Shown here in pieces: positions 13,251 through 24,306 of a stretch of DNA of 64,000 bases. A program made the position numbers and the translations under genes. Each line of letters begins with the position of its first letter. Position 1 is the stretch's first letter. Where the stretch lies: assembly GCF_046630445.1 (NCBI RefSeq), contig NC_092337.1, positions 365,806,001 through 365,870,000 on the forward strand, written 5' to 3'. The stretch is from Rutidosis leptorrhynchoides. Taxonomy: Eukaryota; Streptophyta; Magnoliopsida; Asterales; Asteraceae. A model generated the notes under the pieces. It saw nothing but the letters and a program-made list of their open reading frames with translations, had not been told where the DNA came from and ran no database searches.

Positions 13251-13382
13251 TTTCTATAGAGTGGTTGGAGAATTACTAACCTTTATACAGTGGCCGGAGT
13301 ATTTAGGATTTGATCGGAATTGAATATAGCAGCGTATTGGGGAAGCTTGGAGCAGAAAAATGGAAATGTGTGTGAATTGGGG

Positions 13383-13391
13383 CTATTTATA
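13383..13391 (-). promoter_or_regulatory. TATA box of the antisense gene
   Basis: On the - strand the sequence reads TATAAATAG, a full plant TATA consensus, about 130 bp upstream of the ATG at 13250. Transcription would start near 13350. It lies inside the element, outside the 3' LTR, so the antisense gene would have a promoter independent of the LTR. Confidence 0.6.
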
Positions 13392-13705
13392 GTGACGATT
13401 TGGAGTCATGGGGTGGAATGCGTTGATCATGGCTGTACACGTGTTACGCGATCAACAGGTGGCATTTTTAGTGCGCGCGTGGATGTCAGTTGGGTATGGT
13501 TACCGATGAGCGCGTGGCTGATACGCGCCTGCCAACTGTCACTTTACGTCTTGTCAGCCGAATGGTCTTCTGCGACAGTGACAGGCATTAAATGACCTCG
13601 AAACGCACGTGGAACATTGAATGCTAGCCGTTTTCTTGTTTTTTTCGCTTAATAGTTTGATGTCATATGTCTTGCGCCATATAACATCAAACTGGGGGGA
13701 CATAA

Positions 13706-14276
13706 TGATACCGCAATCCGCATGCGCACCTGCAAATCTATGCGGGCACCCTCTAGGGTGCGTATGCGTGTGCTCATGTGCGTTATGCGGTATGCGGATT
13801 CGTATCTAATACCTTTGTTCCCGGAACAGCGATTACTTGGCTATCAAGTAAATATCTTTTCCATAATTACATCCGTGATTCGGGGGAGTTTGTTATGGAA
13901 AGGATTGCCATTATCTCGGATGGTTCTAGAATTAGGGTTTGCCTATATATACAAACCCTAACTATCATTCTAAACATCATCACGTTACGTAACCATCATC
14001 TGCTACACGTCTTACGTAACAACATCATCTAGCATCTTCTCAAGGTTAACAGGTTAGTTTCTTGATTAACTAGCACCTACGACCTTATTTGGGGCCTTTT
14101 AATCGACGATCGTCATTAAAAGGTGGACTTAATCACTTGGCCACCCCGCCGACATCATCATGTCGGCCAGGGTTATTCACGGTAGCCGGACCGGAGAGCC
14201 TCGTTCTAAGATCCTTAAACCCCACTAACGTATTGAGCAGACATGTTAAATCCTATGGTAAAAATATGCATGATCA
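13706..14276 (+). repeat. 3' LTR of the Tat element, with polypurine tract just before
   Basis: It starts TGATACCGCA and ends GCATGATCA (571 bp). A purine-rich tract (ACTGGGGGGACA) lies at 13691-13702 directly upstream, as needed for plus-strand priming. An LTR TATA-like CTATATATAC lies near 13933-13942. Since LTRs are identical promoters, this copy could start transcripts that run into the kinase gene 375 bp downstream. Confidence 0.9.
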
Positions 14277-14651
14277 AACGTATATAGTAACCTACTATTA
14301 CATAGTACTATTTTTATGTCTATATTTATTTCTAAGGCGATGATATTGGAAATTAAAACAAATACGGTTGTCATGTTCTTTAGATTTAGATGATGCCAAT
14401 TATGTTGACACGTATTAAACGGGTAAGATTAAGAACCACATGAAACTTTCAAGGTCTGTCCTTTTGGCGTTTGATATGGGTTAAGTGAGTGGGATAGTCA
14501 GAGTGTTGATGGTCTTGGTCAACGTGGAAAATTAACAAAAACTAGTTGAAATTTCAATGTTTTTAGCATAAAAGATGGTGCAACACTTGAGTTTTAGCAT
14601 AAAAGACTTGGTGTTGAAACCATATTGAGGTAGAAAATAATATACTTGAAA
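14277..14651 (+). promoter_or_regulatory. Upstream region of the receptor kinase gene
   Basis: This is the whole gap between the Tat 3' LTR and the kinase ATG. It contains a 15-bp direct repeat, TTTTAGCATAAAAGA, at 14561-14575 and 14592-14606; the CATAAAAG core could serve as a weak TATA. One W-box core (TTGACC on the - strand) lies at 14517-14522, a site type bound by WRKY factors in defence genes. The distal promoter, if any, was displaced by the retrotransposon. Confidence 0.4.
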
Positions 14652-17455
14652 ATGATGACCGGTATCTTCTTTTTCACTCTCTCTTGTCTGCTTATCCTTC
14701 ATTCAGCTACCCCAACCTGCCCCAAAAGTTTCAGTTGCCCAAATCTTTCGCCATTCAACTACCCTTTTTACAGAGCGTCTGATGATACGTCATGTGGGTT
14801 GATCAAGGTCAACTGCGATACAAAGATGTTTCCGAGTTTTCAATTTGGTACACAGCAGTATGAAATTTATCTAAAGTTAGATTCTAGTTCTTCCTTCAGG
14901 ATCAGAAACGAAACATTTCAAAAACTTGTAAGCAATGAAAGTTGTGATGGGCTTATGAGTAATTTTACTTCTCCAAGCCCACTTCTGTTTTCATATTCAA
15001 TACATTCCTTCATCACTGTCTTCAAATGCACAAAAAACCTCAGTAATTTTGACAATACTTATTTTGGCAAACCTAATTACAATAGCTACGGGAGATGCAA
15101 AGATTACAATTTCTACTATAACAATCCCTTCAATAGTACAATTATCCCAAATGATCTCCCCCGTGAATGTCAAGTAATACAGTTGCCGCTCAAAGAAGAA
15201 TGGCAACGCAAAGAGAATTTAGAACGCAAAGAAGTACCAATTAATGATACCAACATATTCTATCTTCTCTCTTCTATGTTCAGCGTTTCATTTCCTTTGT
15301 CAATTTCCTGCAAGGAGTGTCACGAGAAGGGAAATCGCTGTAATACAACTGACAAAGGAGATTTTGAGTGTCTATACACTGAAAAAGGTTCTCTTGGCTT
15401 CTTTCTTCCTTTTACCTTTTTCTTTTCTTCCTTTATTCCTGAATCTGGGCATACCAGATATGATGTCTAATCTAATCAACCTTTGTTGTTTGCTTGCTAG
15501 CTGCAGAAATACCCCATATAAAAGAAAAACCCCATAGAAAACTGACACTGATTTTAGGTAATATCCCTCCTCAATCTTATTCCTAATTAGATATAATGCT
15601 TACACATACATGTAAGAAACTGTACCTGAAGTGATTAAATTATTTTGGTCTAGTTATCGTTGGATCCACGTTCATCTTCATGCTCTTTCTAGTCATCTTC
15701 TTAATCTGGAGGCAGTTTAAAGGCAATCCTTTTTCGTATTTCTCATCAAAGCACAATTCAGCGATCCTTGAAGATGATAGTTTCTTGGGTGGTGTCTCTG
15801 TTTTCTCCTACAGTGAGCTTGAATATGCCACCCACAATTTCAACCCGTCTAATGAACTTGGAGATGGAGGTTTTGGAGCAGTTTATTATGGTGAGAACTT
15901 GATATACTTATTCCATTACTAATCTATTAGGTCATTAATACATATCCCATCCATACAAAAAAAAAAAAAAAAAAAAAAAATTCCACATTACTAATTATAT
16001 ATGGCCCAAAATAAATGTGTTTTACTCAAAACAATACTAAAAAGAAACTGAAATTCTAGTTCTACCCTTTTTATATGGGCATTCATATTTCCACTTTTAT
16101 AATTGATAAATCATTTTTTAACTGTGCATTAAGTATTTGTACTGTACAAGTGTATAATGCACATTTGTAGTGGATTTATCAATTTTGTCAGTGAAAATAT
16201 CACATCCTTTATATATATAGGGAAGTAGCAAAAAATTTACTCCAAATTTCTTCTCTTACTTTGTTTAGGAAGCTAATTGATTTGAATAACTTAGCTAATT
16301 TATTTGAATAACTTAATAGATGAAGGACAAAATACACATTTTACTAACATATCTTAAAATTTAAGATATTTTTTTTTGGGAGTAATTTTTTTAAGACGAA
16401 GGGAGTATAACTCTTTATCACACTCATAATGCAACATTTGATTTGATCTTTTTAAAAAAGGTAAACTCAAAGACGGACGGGAAATTGCAGTCAAGAGACT
16501 CTACGATCACAACTACAAGCGAATCCAACATTTCAAGAACGAGGTTGACATCTTAACCAGGTTACGGCATCCAAACCTCGTTGTGCTCTACGGTAGCACA
16601 TCTGGACAAAGCCGAGAACTTCTCCTTGTCTATGAGTACATTTCCAACGGCACCGTAGCGGACCACCTTCACGGGGAACGAGCAAATCGAACTCCGCTAA
16701 CATGGCCGATACGAATGAACATCGCCATAGAAACCGCCAGTGCGCTAGTCTACCTTCATGCGTCTGAAATTATTCACCGAGATGTAAAAACCAACAACAT
16801 CCTAGTTGATAACAACTTCTCCGTTAAGGTAGCAGATTTTGGTCTCTCGAGGCTTGTACCGAATAACGTCACTCATGTGTCGACGGCTCCTCAGGGTACC
16901 CCCGGTTACGTTGATCCCCAGTATCACCAACGTTATCAATTAACAGATAAAAGTGACGTTTACAGCTTCGGTGTAGTCTTGATTGAACTAATATCATCAA
17001 TGGTGGCGGTCGATTTAAAAAGATCTCGTGATGAGATTAGTTTGGCTAACCTCGCCTTAAACAAGATTCAACGTTGTGAAGTCGATCAACTGATCGACCC
17101 TGATTTAGTGTCAGATTCAAATGAAGAAACCAAGAACATGATCACGTCGGTAGCAGAGTTGGCTTTTCAGTGTTTACAGTACGATTCAGAAATGAGACCG
17201 ACGATGAATGAGGTGTTGGACGTTTTATTAGATATTCAAGCTACGGGAAGAATAGATGGTCATTATAGTTATGGAAATTTGAATTCGGTGAATCCGCCAC
17301 CTCCATCTGAAGCTAGTGATACGGTGGTTTTGATAAAAGACTTCTTACCTTCACCAGTATCAGTCACAAATGAATGGCAAAGTGAAAATAGTGCATCCAC
17401 TACACGAAGTAACAATGCAGATAGATTGCCGATTAACAGTCGTAGTAGTATATAA
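14652..17455 (+). CDS. LRK10L1: LRK10L-type receptor-like protein kinase, four exons, intact
   Basis: Four exons (14652-15387, 15501-15557, 15654-15890, 16461-17455) with GT-AG introns give one open frame of 674 residues. Residues 1-20 form a signal peptide. A cysteine-rich GUB_WAK/WAK-associated ectodomain follows (CPKSFSCPNLSPFNYPF at the start, CKECHEKGNRCNT at the end, several N-glycosylation sites). A transmembrane helix lies at about 263-281. The kinase domain has the glycine loop GDGGFG, Lys355 in AVKRL, HRD at about 449-451, DFG at about 469-471 and GTPGYVDPQY, so all catalytic residues of an RD Ser/Thr kinase are present. The ATG at 14652 is the first in frame and opens the signal peptide. 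The family (LRK10L1.1/1.2, wheat Lr10 kin) acts at the plasma membrane in defence, ABA and drought responses; which of these applies here is not visible. A tract of more than 20 A lies in intron 3. Confidence 0.93.
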
Positions 17456-18105
17456 AATTGGTAAGAAAATTCAGGTATATATATATAGTGTGATTTTGGT
17501 ACTTTATAAATTGATGGTTTAGATGATCAGAGTGTATGTTAATGTATCATTGTTCTACAATTGATGATGACCGCATCATATTCTAGTCACAAACCGAGCA
17601 ATTTTTAACAAACACGATCGGTACATGCGTTCTTCTCAATTCCTAACAATAAACAAACATCACTGATGGAAATAAATCAAACAATAAACTAACAAATTTA
17701 TGCTAAAAGCACAAGAAAGAACGAAATATAAAACATGTGCACTAAGTGTTTGACAAAATGACTATACACAATTTCGAAACTTAAGGTATGATTTGATATT
17801 TACATTTGTTTGTACCTCATAACTAGCCCTGATTATCTTTTAATTTCGAGAAAAAAACTCCGGATCTTGATTTTCGACTTGTATATAGGGTGGTTTCGGT
17901 TCGCATTCTTTCACGGTGGTTTGCAATTAGCGTGGCGGTAAAATAGCATTTTTCGGTAGTTTTGTTCGGAAAAATAGCATTATCCGATACTACTCCGTAA
18001 GTTTGTATCAATAATACTGGAGTATCTTTTAACAACGCGGGAGTTAGAAAAAATTAAAAGAATATTTAAGAGTAATATTCATTTGAATCCACAAATTAAG
18101 TTAAG
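17456..18105. other. 3' flank of the kinase gene, no gene seen
   Basis: The stretch is AT-rich with stops in all frames. It must contain the 3' UTR and poly(A) site of the kinase, but no single signal stands out. Confidence 0.5.
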
Positions 18106-18400
18106 ATCCAAGGAACCAGTGAGAGCGCGCCATGTGGTCCAAAAATCACATACGATTTTTTAAAAAAAAAAAATTCGATTTTTTTTAAAAACTTTTTTTT
18201 TTCAAATTTTTTTTTTTTACAATCACATGTGATTTATCTGTACAATCACATGTGATGAATGTGATTGAATTGTGTCATCACATTTAATTGAATTTGACAT
18301 GCATAATCACATGTTATTGGGTTTACAATCACAGAATTTTATTTTTTCAATCACATGTGATTTTCGCGCGACATGTCGCGCTCTCATTGGTACCTTGGAT
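18106..18400. mobile_element. MITE with about 31-bp terminal inverted repeats
   Basis: The left end reads ATCCAAGGAACCAGTGAGAG and the right end, reversed, ATCCAAGGTACCAATGAGAG; the match continues through GCGCG-CATGT, about 28 of 31 positions. The 295-bp element has no coding capacity. Its interior contains three complete AATCACATGTGATT palindromes plus partial ones, and long A and T tracts. The long TIR suggests a Mutator-like non-autonomous element, but I see no clear target-site duplication, so the superfamily is open. Confidence 0.7.
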
Positions 18401-18601
18401 TTCAAACATATTAATGAATGCAAGTGATTACAACTCGAATATTTAATTATAAAAATAAAAATTTGAAAGTATAAATTAATTAAATAAAATGTACCGTAAC
18501 ACTCTTTAATAAAATTTGAAAATAAAACAAATAAAAAAATTACTCGTATATGTGTTTTGTTAACATATTTTACACGTGCTACGATTAACAAAATAAACCG
18601 G
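18401..18601. other. AT-rich spacer, no feature
   Basis: About 80% A+T between the MITE and the LINE tail. Nothing conserved is visible. Confidence 0.5.
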
Positions 18602-19730
18602 TTTTTTTTTTTCTTTTCTGAAAGGCAAATATATATTAAAACTTTCACAAACATTGTACGACATTTGGGGATGCATACAATACATGCAACACCCCACTGA
18701 TCTCGACTTATTTTACATCACAAACTCGAAAATAAGCTAACCTAACTAGGATGCTAAAGTAATAACCTAATATGACTAGTTAATAATTAATCATATACAA
18801 ATGATTGTGAAGAGTGTAACCAATTGTGCCAATCTATTTGTTTCGATTTGCACCTCTTCGCGATCCATTCGTAGCTTGTGACATGTATTTCGTTTAGAGC
18901 TACCGGAGTATTCCAACACTTTTTCTTGAAAACTTTTTTATTACGGTTTTTTCAAATTCGGTAGCCACACGTTCACTTTACCGTTTGCCAAATCTTCGCA
19001 CTAATGTCCGACATTGTACTCGTTGAAGTCTCACCAAACGTCTCCCCAATACTCAAACTAGCCACACCATTAATACCCCACCAATCGTATACTTTAGACC
19101 AAATATCAAAAGTTTGTTTACAAAAGAGAAGAGAATGATCAACCGTTTCAACGTCATCATCACAAACGGGACATCGGGTTGAATTGAGACCAATGCCCCG
19201 TTTTTCAAGTTCCGTCAAGACGACTAATCTTCTCTTTTTTGCTCTCCATAAAAATACCACGACTTTTTTTTGGAATAAAGTTATTTCACATCGTTTCAAA
19301 CCGGTTTGTACCTGTAGTAAGTATTTTCGAATTGATCATATCCGACATGAAGCTTTTCTCGTAAACGCCACTGTTATTCAAGGACCACAGCCACAAATCG
19401 TTTTTTTCCAAGTCTAAACTCACAGAATTGATTAAATTGCACAAGTCTTCGAGTTCCTTTAGCGATCTGCCCGTCAGTTCTCTTGTCCATCGCCACTCGC
19501 CTGCACAGACTGAGCCATTCCAGCCCACACGTTCACCAACTGAAACATTTGATAAGCCTCCAATCGGTATAATCTGTCAAATCTGGTTTTGAGTGATACA
19601 CCTGCCAACTAGTTATCGTTCCAAAATAAAGTACCATTACCGTTCCCGATGAATCTGCAAAAAGAGTTTGAGAATGGAACACCAATTTCTTCAATGATAG
19701 CGCCTCTTTACAAAATGAACCCATTTAAAC
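18602..19730 (-). mobile_element. 5'-truncated LINE (L1-like), 3' end only
   Basis: On the - strand the sequence encodes the C-terminal end of a plant LINE ORF2. A degenerate stretch around 19724-19533 is followed by a zinc-binding RT-associated domain (zf-RVT): WLWSLNNSGVY at about 19390, then VVVFLWRAKKRRL, LNSTRCPVCDDDVETVDH and LFCKQTFDIW. The two main blocks (19528-19286 and 19299-18973) are in different frames and overlap by a few bases, so there is one frameshift near 19290, and other stops upstream. A 3' UTR of about 350 bp leads to a T-run at 18602-18612, the reversed poly(A) tail. The endonuclease and RT core are absent, as in most plant LINE copies. No convincing TSD was found. Confidence 0.8.
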
Positions 19731-20723
19731 ATACTAAAATAATCAAACTCACATAATTTAACTATTTAAAATATTTAAAGAAAAAGATTATCATCGTTAT
19801 TAATATTTAATAGGCTTATCGTTAGAAAATTTTGATAGAATATGTAATTATGAAAGTAAAAATGTATGGATTATAATTTACTTAAAAGTTAAACAATCTA
19901 ATAAATAGAAAAATCAAAAAATAAATAAATTTCAAGTGCTTATCATGTATTCATGTGAAATGCACAAAAAAAGGCACTATGTATTGAAAACAAATGTCCT
20001 ATTGGTGCTTTATATAATAAGCTAAATTTTAAAAACAATAATAATACATTACATATTTGCCCTTAAATCTATATTAAGTACCAGAAACAAACACCAATTA
20101 AATGGAAAAGCCATTTACACGGTTAAGTATATATATTAACGACTTACAATAATTAGTGATGGTGATCTTGAATGAGGAGTTCTAATTAACTTATTAAAAA
20201 GGTAATAAATAAAAATATAGTGTAGTACTGTAGTGAACAATAAAAGTGAAACGAAGAAAGTATGTAATTAAATTTTAGAGTTAAAGACCACTTCTTATCC
20301 TTAATCCTATTACTGTAGTCCTTACGTTGAACTTCTTTTAAGGTGAACGTTAAGCGAAGTTTTCATTGATGATGATCCTTACTCTATCAGTTTTTAGTTA
20401 TAAACTATTATGTTTAGTCATGCACAATAGCAATTATAGGTTCAAAAATTAAAAAAAAAAAAAAAAAAAAAACTATGCAATTTGAGAGATAATATGTAGT
20501 TTATTATCCAAAGAACTATATGTATTTTACTTTCTAAAAACTAATAATTTTAAAAATATATATATGGGGTTATATTTTTAAGTTTTGTGATATCCAATAT
20601 GATTTAAGTAATCTTTTGTAGAAAAATTCCGAATTAGTACGGTTCTAGAACCTCGCACCCTTCTTACTAAATTCACATATTGTCATACCCTACTAAATAC
20701 TCCGTATATTTTAAAGCAGTGTA
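19731..20723. other. AT-rich intergenic stretch, no gene seen
   Basis: Strongly AT-rich with a poly(A) run of about 23 at 20450-20472 and no ORF of note. No repeat seen elsewhere in the window matches it. Confidence 0.5.
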
Positions 20724-21308
20724 TTGTATGACGTCTTGAATATACCATCTTCTTCACTACGTGGCCCCATTTCCAACCCGGATTTCTCTTCGTTGCAGGT
20801 CGCTGCAACCTTTGGGCAGTCGAATGGACTTTCTGGTGCTGCGGGTGAGAATCCGGTGGACGATCCAGTGAATGACTCCGGCAATGGCCACCATGGGAGC
20901 ACTGTTTTTGTGGGTCGTTTGGATAAAACTACTACTCGACATATGATCGAAAGCACATTTGGAAAGGTGGGTGTTTTATCCGAAATCAAATATTGGCATG
21001 GAAGAAGGTATGCCTTCATCTCCTACGTTGAAGACTCTGCTGCAACTGCTGTTGTTACAACCCTTAATGGGTCTCGTATCTTCGGTCTTCCCATTTTTGT
21101 TGGCTGGCCATCCCGGAAAGGTGATAATTCTGTCTCCATAAAACCTCGTATTCCGACGTCATCTAATGATACGCATAATGATCCGTCTCAAAAACAGGCA
21201 AGCACCTCAGCAAAAATCTTACTCGGTACTACGCGCCCCGGAATACGGACTCCTTTCCCCGACATCCGTCTGACGTTAGACAAATGGCAAGACCAAGAAC
21301 CCGGATGA
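20724..21308 (+). pseudogene. RNA-recognition-motif (RRM) protein fragment or single exon
   Basis: A 194-codon open frame contains one clear RRM at about 20898-21122: RNP2 is VFVGRL and RNP1 is RRYAFISY, with the usual beta-alpha-beta spacing and a C-terminal GLPIFVGW strand. No ATG lies before the RRM in this frame, and TTGCAG at 20794-20799 could be a splice acceptor, so this is either an internal exon or a captured or decayed gene piece. The tail after about 21200 (Pro/Thr-rich, ending at TGA 21308) does not look conserved. An RRM binds single-stranded RNA; the specific family could not be named. The local GC content is clearly higher than that of its flanks. Confidence 0.55.
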
Positions 21309-21671
21309 CATACATATAACTGGCATCATACAACCAGTCATGATAATCATAACCGTGAAGAAACACTTGGAACAAGTGAAGAGCAAAACCTTCCCGGTTA
21401 GACTGAGAGCACCGTGACGCCTTAATCCGGATCGACCTGCCGTTAGTACCGTCCCGGCATTCCAACCCGACACGAAGATATTCTCCCGGGACAAGCACGT
21501 TGTCCCGGAGAAAGTGCATTGTCCCGGAGCCGACACTCCATCCCGGAACAATCACCTGATAACGGAACTAGCATGCAAGCAAGTTGCATGCCACGTCAGC
21601 CCGCGAATCTAGGGAAGTTTGTTAGGATCTGTTATTCCCCATGAAAAGGACAGGTGCCGATGTGTCAAAAG
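21309..21671. repeat. GC-richer stretch with repeated TCCCGG motif, origin unknown
   Basis: TCCCGG or CCCGG occurs at about eight places from 21390 to 21550, several within a 20-25 bp rhythm (GTCCCGGAG twice). No protein is supported on either strand. It could be the remains of an LTR or of an untranslated exon attached to the RRM fragment. It ends where the Athila LTR begins. Confidence 0.35.
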
Positions 21672-23353
21672 TGTGTTCAATAATGCGTGTCTTTTTGATC
21701 TACTTTTTAATTTATGAATTATTAATTTACTAATTACTTTTAACACCCTAACGAGCAACACAACCTGATCAGATGTAGTTTAGTATGTTGTAAGTTAAGG
21801 TTCGTCCCAAGAGAACGAGTGGATTTAAGAATATAAGTTGTGATTTTAAAACTTAAAACGACAGGAAACAAATAAAATGCAGATAAATAACTTAAAGAGA
21901 AATAAACAATAATAATTAAAACACATTCTTGAATCTTTCACACCTTGTTCACAATTGCCTTTTAAATTAAGATCAAACTCAGATTGATAATTGACCTAAG
22001 AATATCTACTTCAAGATTAGTTGATCAGGTTAACCCTAAAATAGATGATGACTGAACTTCCTACTTGTATTAAGACCTGATAATGGATTTAGTGTGATTA
22101 ACCAAACCCTAATTATAGTTACTAGCTATAATTCTCACAACTAAACTAATCCGATTATATTTGAGTTTATCAAGTTTTAAGCTTAGTGATGTTCTAGTTA
22201 AAACATAATAATTGATTTTATCCAAACCAGATTAATTTAACGGTGGTATTTTAATCAGACATAAAACATAACAGGAAATCAGAGATTCTTTCAAAATATA
22301 AGATCTGTATTTATTATATAAAGCCGACGGCTTCAGCAACGAAGCCGGCGGCTTCGTTGGGAAATCTGAACAATTCCGCCGAATACTTTTTATTATGATC
22401 TGAGTGTTAATAACAGTCGAATATTAAACAGTCCAGATGAAGCCGGTGGCTTCAGCCCATGAAGCCGGCGGCTTCATGTTCCATTTCCAGATTTCTGTTT
22501 TCTTTCATACAGTTTAAATAGTTTAAGAAATTGATCACAAGGTGTTACATGATTCAAGCATATGTAAGGCTATTAGCCCATAACTAAAGTAAAAACAATT
22601 AAAGAGTAAGAAATAAAGTAAAGAGTCATACCGACATGGACGAAATCAAAGACCAAATAATTGATTGATGAACTTGAGAGTTGAAAGGAAATAAGACCCT
22701 AACTAATTCGTACTTGAATAATGAAAAGTAAAGAAAAACTGAACTTGTCTCAAACTCTGGCCTAAAACCCCTATTTATAGTGTTTTATGACGGCTAAGCC
22801 AAGCCGACGGCTTCAGGATGAAGCCGGCGGCTTCCCTGAGTCGGTGGCTTATTCTCCAAGTAAAACGTGATTTCAAAGTAAATAACGCATAACCGCCTTC
22901 ATCAAGCCGGCGGCTTGTAGCCAAGCCGGCGGCTTCATTGATTCGCCAAATCTCTTTGTTTTTTTCTTGATTCTGTTTCCATTTTTAATTGAACTTCATC
23001 AGCAAGTCGAGAAACCGTGTCACTAAAGCCGGCGGCTTCAATGTGAAGCCGGCGGTTTCACTTCACTTTTTCTTGAGCTCCAAGTTTACATATTTTACGA
23101 AAAAAACTGGAATATTCTGGAACTTCTTGGGGAAGCCGGCGGCTTGGTGCCCATAATGCCGGCGGCTTCATGTTTCAACCTTCAGTTTTTCACTGTTTTT
23201 GATCCTGTTTTGTGCATTTCTTAAACAAAATATTAGAAACACCTACTTTCCCTTTTTACCCTTTTTTGTGTGTTTTGGCGTCAAAATGATTCAAAAATAA
23301 CAAGATAACTCCTCAAAATGATATAAAAATACTGTATAATTTAGGAGTTATCA
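21672..23353 (-). repeat. 3' LTR of the Athila element
   Basis: On the - strand it opens with TGATAACTCC right after the polypurine tract CAAGTGTGGGG (about 23359-23369). The left edge is set by similarity of its last bases to the end of the solo LTR at 39566 and by a terminal TG at 21672 or 21674; it could be off by some tens of bases. It contains 13 copies of the GCCGGCGGCTTC motif. The 5' LTR partner is outside the window, so no age can be given. Confidence 0.7.
22323..23170 (+). repeat. Cluster I of the GCCGGCGGCTTC motif (13 copies, mostly in pairs)
   Basis: Near-palindromic units of the form AAGCCGGCGGCTTC occur at about 22323, 22341, 22438, 22459, 22801, 22820, 22838, 22904, 22922, 23025, 23044, 23132 and 23156. 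Most come in pairs 4-10 bp apart. All have the asymmetric centre in the same orientation. The surrounding DNA is AT-rich, so the units stand out sharply. All lie inside the Athila LTR. Confidence 0.9.
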
Positions 23354-24267
23354 AATACCCCACACTTGAACTTTTACTTGTCCTCAAGTAAATTTATCAT
23401 ATTACTTCAAGTAGGGCTAAAATAGATTCAAACAATTTTAAATGGGTATAGAAAGCTGAAGCAAAATCACAAAGTCAAACAGATGTCTAATTATAAGTTA
23501 GCTTTTATTATTAAAAGAACTTGTCTGAACCAGACCAAGGAATACAAGTAGTCCTAATGTTTATTAAATCAGATTTATACAGTTTGGTCATCATTGGACT
23601 CTTTTGTGTTCTAGAGAATATTTTAATAATGTATGGTTCTCATTGGAACTCTTTTTTTTTGTTGGTCTTCATTGGGCTCTTTTTCCTTTTTAACAATTGC
23701 TTTAGCAATGTCTTTTTCTTTGTCCCAATTTGGACTCTTTTGCTGCCTTAGTGGTCCATGCTTCTTATGCCATATGGTAGTGGTTAAAAGCTTGCACTCG
23801 TCTCACAATTTTTGGCTTTTAACTTCTTATCTTAAACAAGTAATCCGATCTCGAAATTTAGAGTAGTTCTTTATTAAATTTATGATTAAGTTAGATAAAA
23901 AGACATAAGTGTGACTAAGAATTTATACTTTCGAAAAATTTAAAATTGTACCCATTTGTAGCTAATTTTAACTTTAACAATTTTAATTTAAACAATTAGT
24001 CATCTCCCACCCCACACTTAGAAAGTTGCAATGTCCTCATTGCATTAACTAAATAAAAGTGAAAGTGAGTATAAATGAGAAAAAGGAATTCTTCCCTTTA
24101 TCGGGCTTTTAATCATAGAAGCATCTTTACTTTTCTCAACTTGTTCGTCCTTCAATCATCGATACAAACAAACATAGATATGATAATAAAGCAAGCATAT
24201 AATAATAATAAGGTTCACATGCATACGATGATCAACATATTCAAAGTTATTACAGACCCAAGTTAAG

Positions 24268-24306
<39 letters not shown>

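Larger units (their letters stand above)
3999..14276 (+). mobile_element. Tat-lineage Ty3/gypsy retrotransposon with dual RNase H and an antisense gene
   Basis: Order on the + strand: 5' LTR (incomplete), gag, protease, reverse transcriptase, RNase H, a second archaeal-type RNase H, integrase, a spacer with an antisense ORF, polypurine tract, 3' LTR. The second RNase H, the CX2HX4HX4C knuckle and the antisense gene place it in the Tat lineage (Retand/Ogre side) from family knowledge. The LTRs differ at 6 of 516 aligned positions by eye, about 1.2%. With the rice-derived rate of 1.3e-8 per site per year often used for plant LTRs, this gives roughly 0.4-0.5 million years. Coding regions are broken at a handful of places (about four in gag-pol). 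The right flank starts AACGT; no TSD can be tested because the left end is missing. Confidence 0.9.

Noticed and set aside
15391-15537. Continuation of exon 1 of the kinase as an unspliced secreted protein
   Set aside because: The read-through frame ends soon in a hydrophobic, Phe-rich tail from intron sequence; splice borders at 15387/15501 keep frame into the transmembrane segment as in other LRK10L genes.
22323-23170. CRISPR-like look of the repeated GCCGGCGGCTTC units
   Set aside because: Units are 14-15 bp, unevenly spaced and paired, in a plant retrotransposon LTR; there are no spacers of constant length and no cas genes.
23521-23866. Two overlapping + strand ORFs, hydrophobic
   Set aside because: They come from T-rich 3' UTR sequence of the Athila element; Phe/Leu-rich low complexity and no homology pattern.
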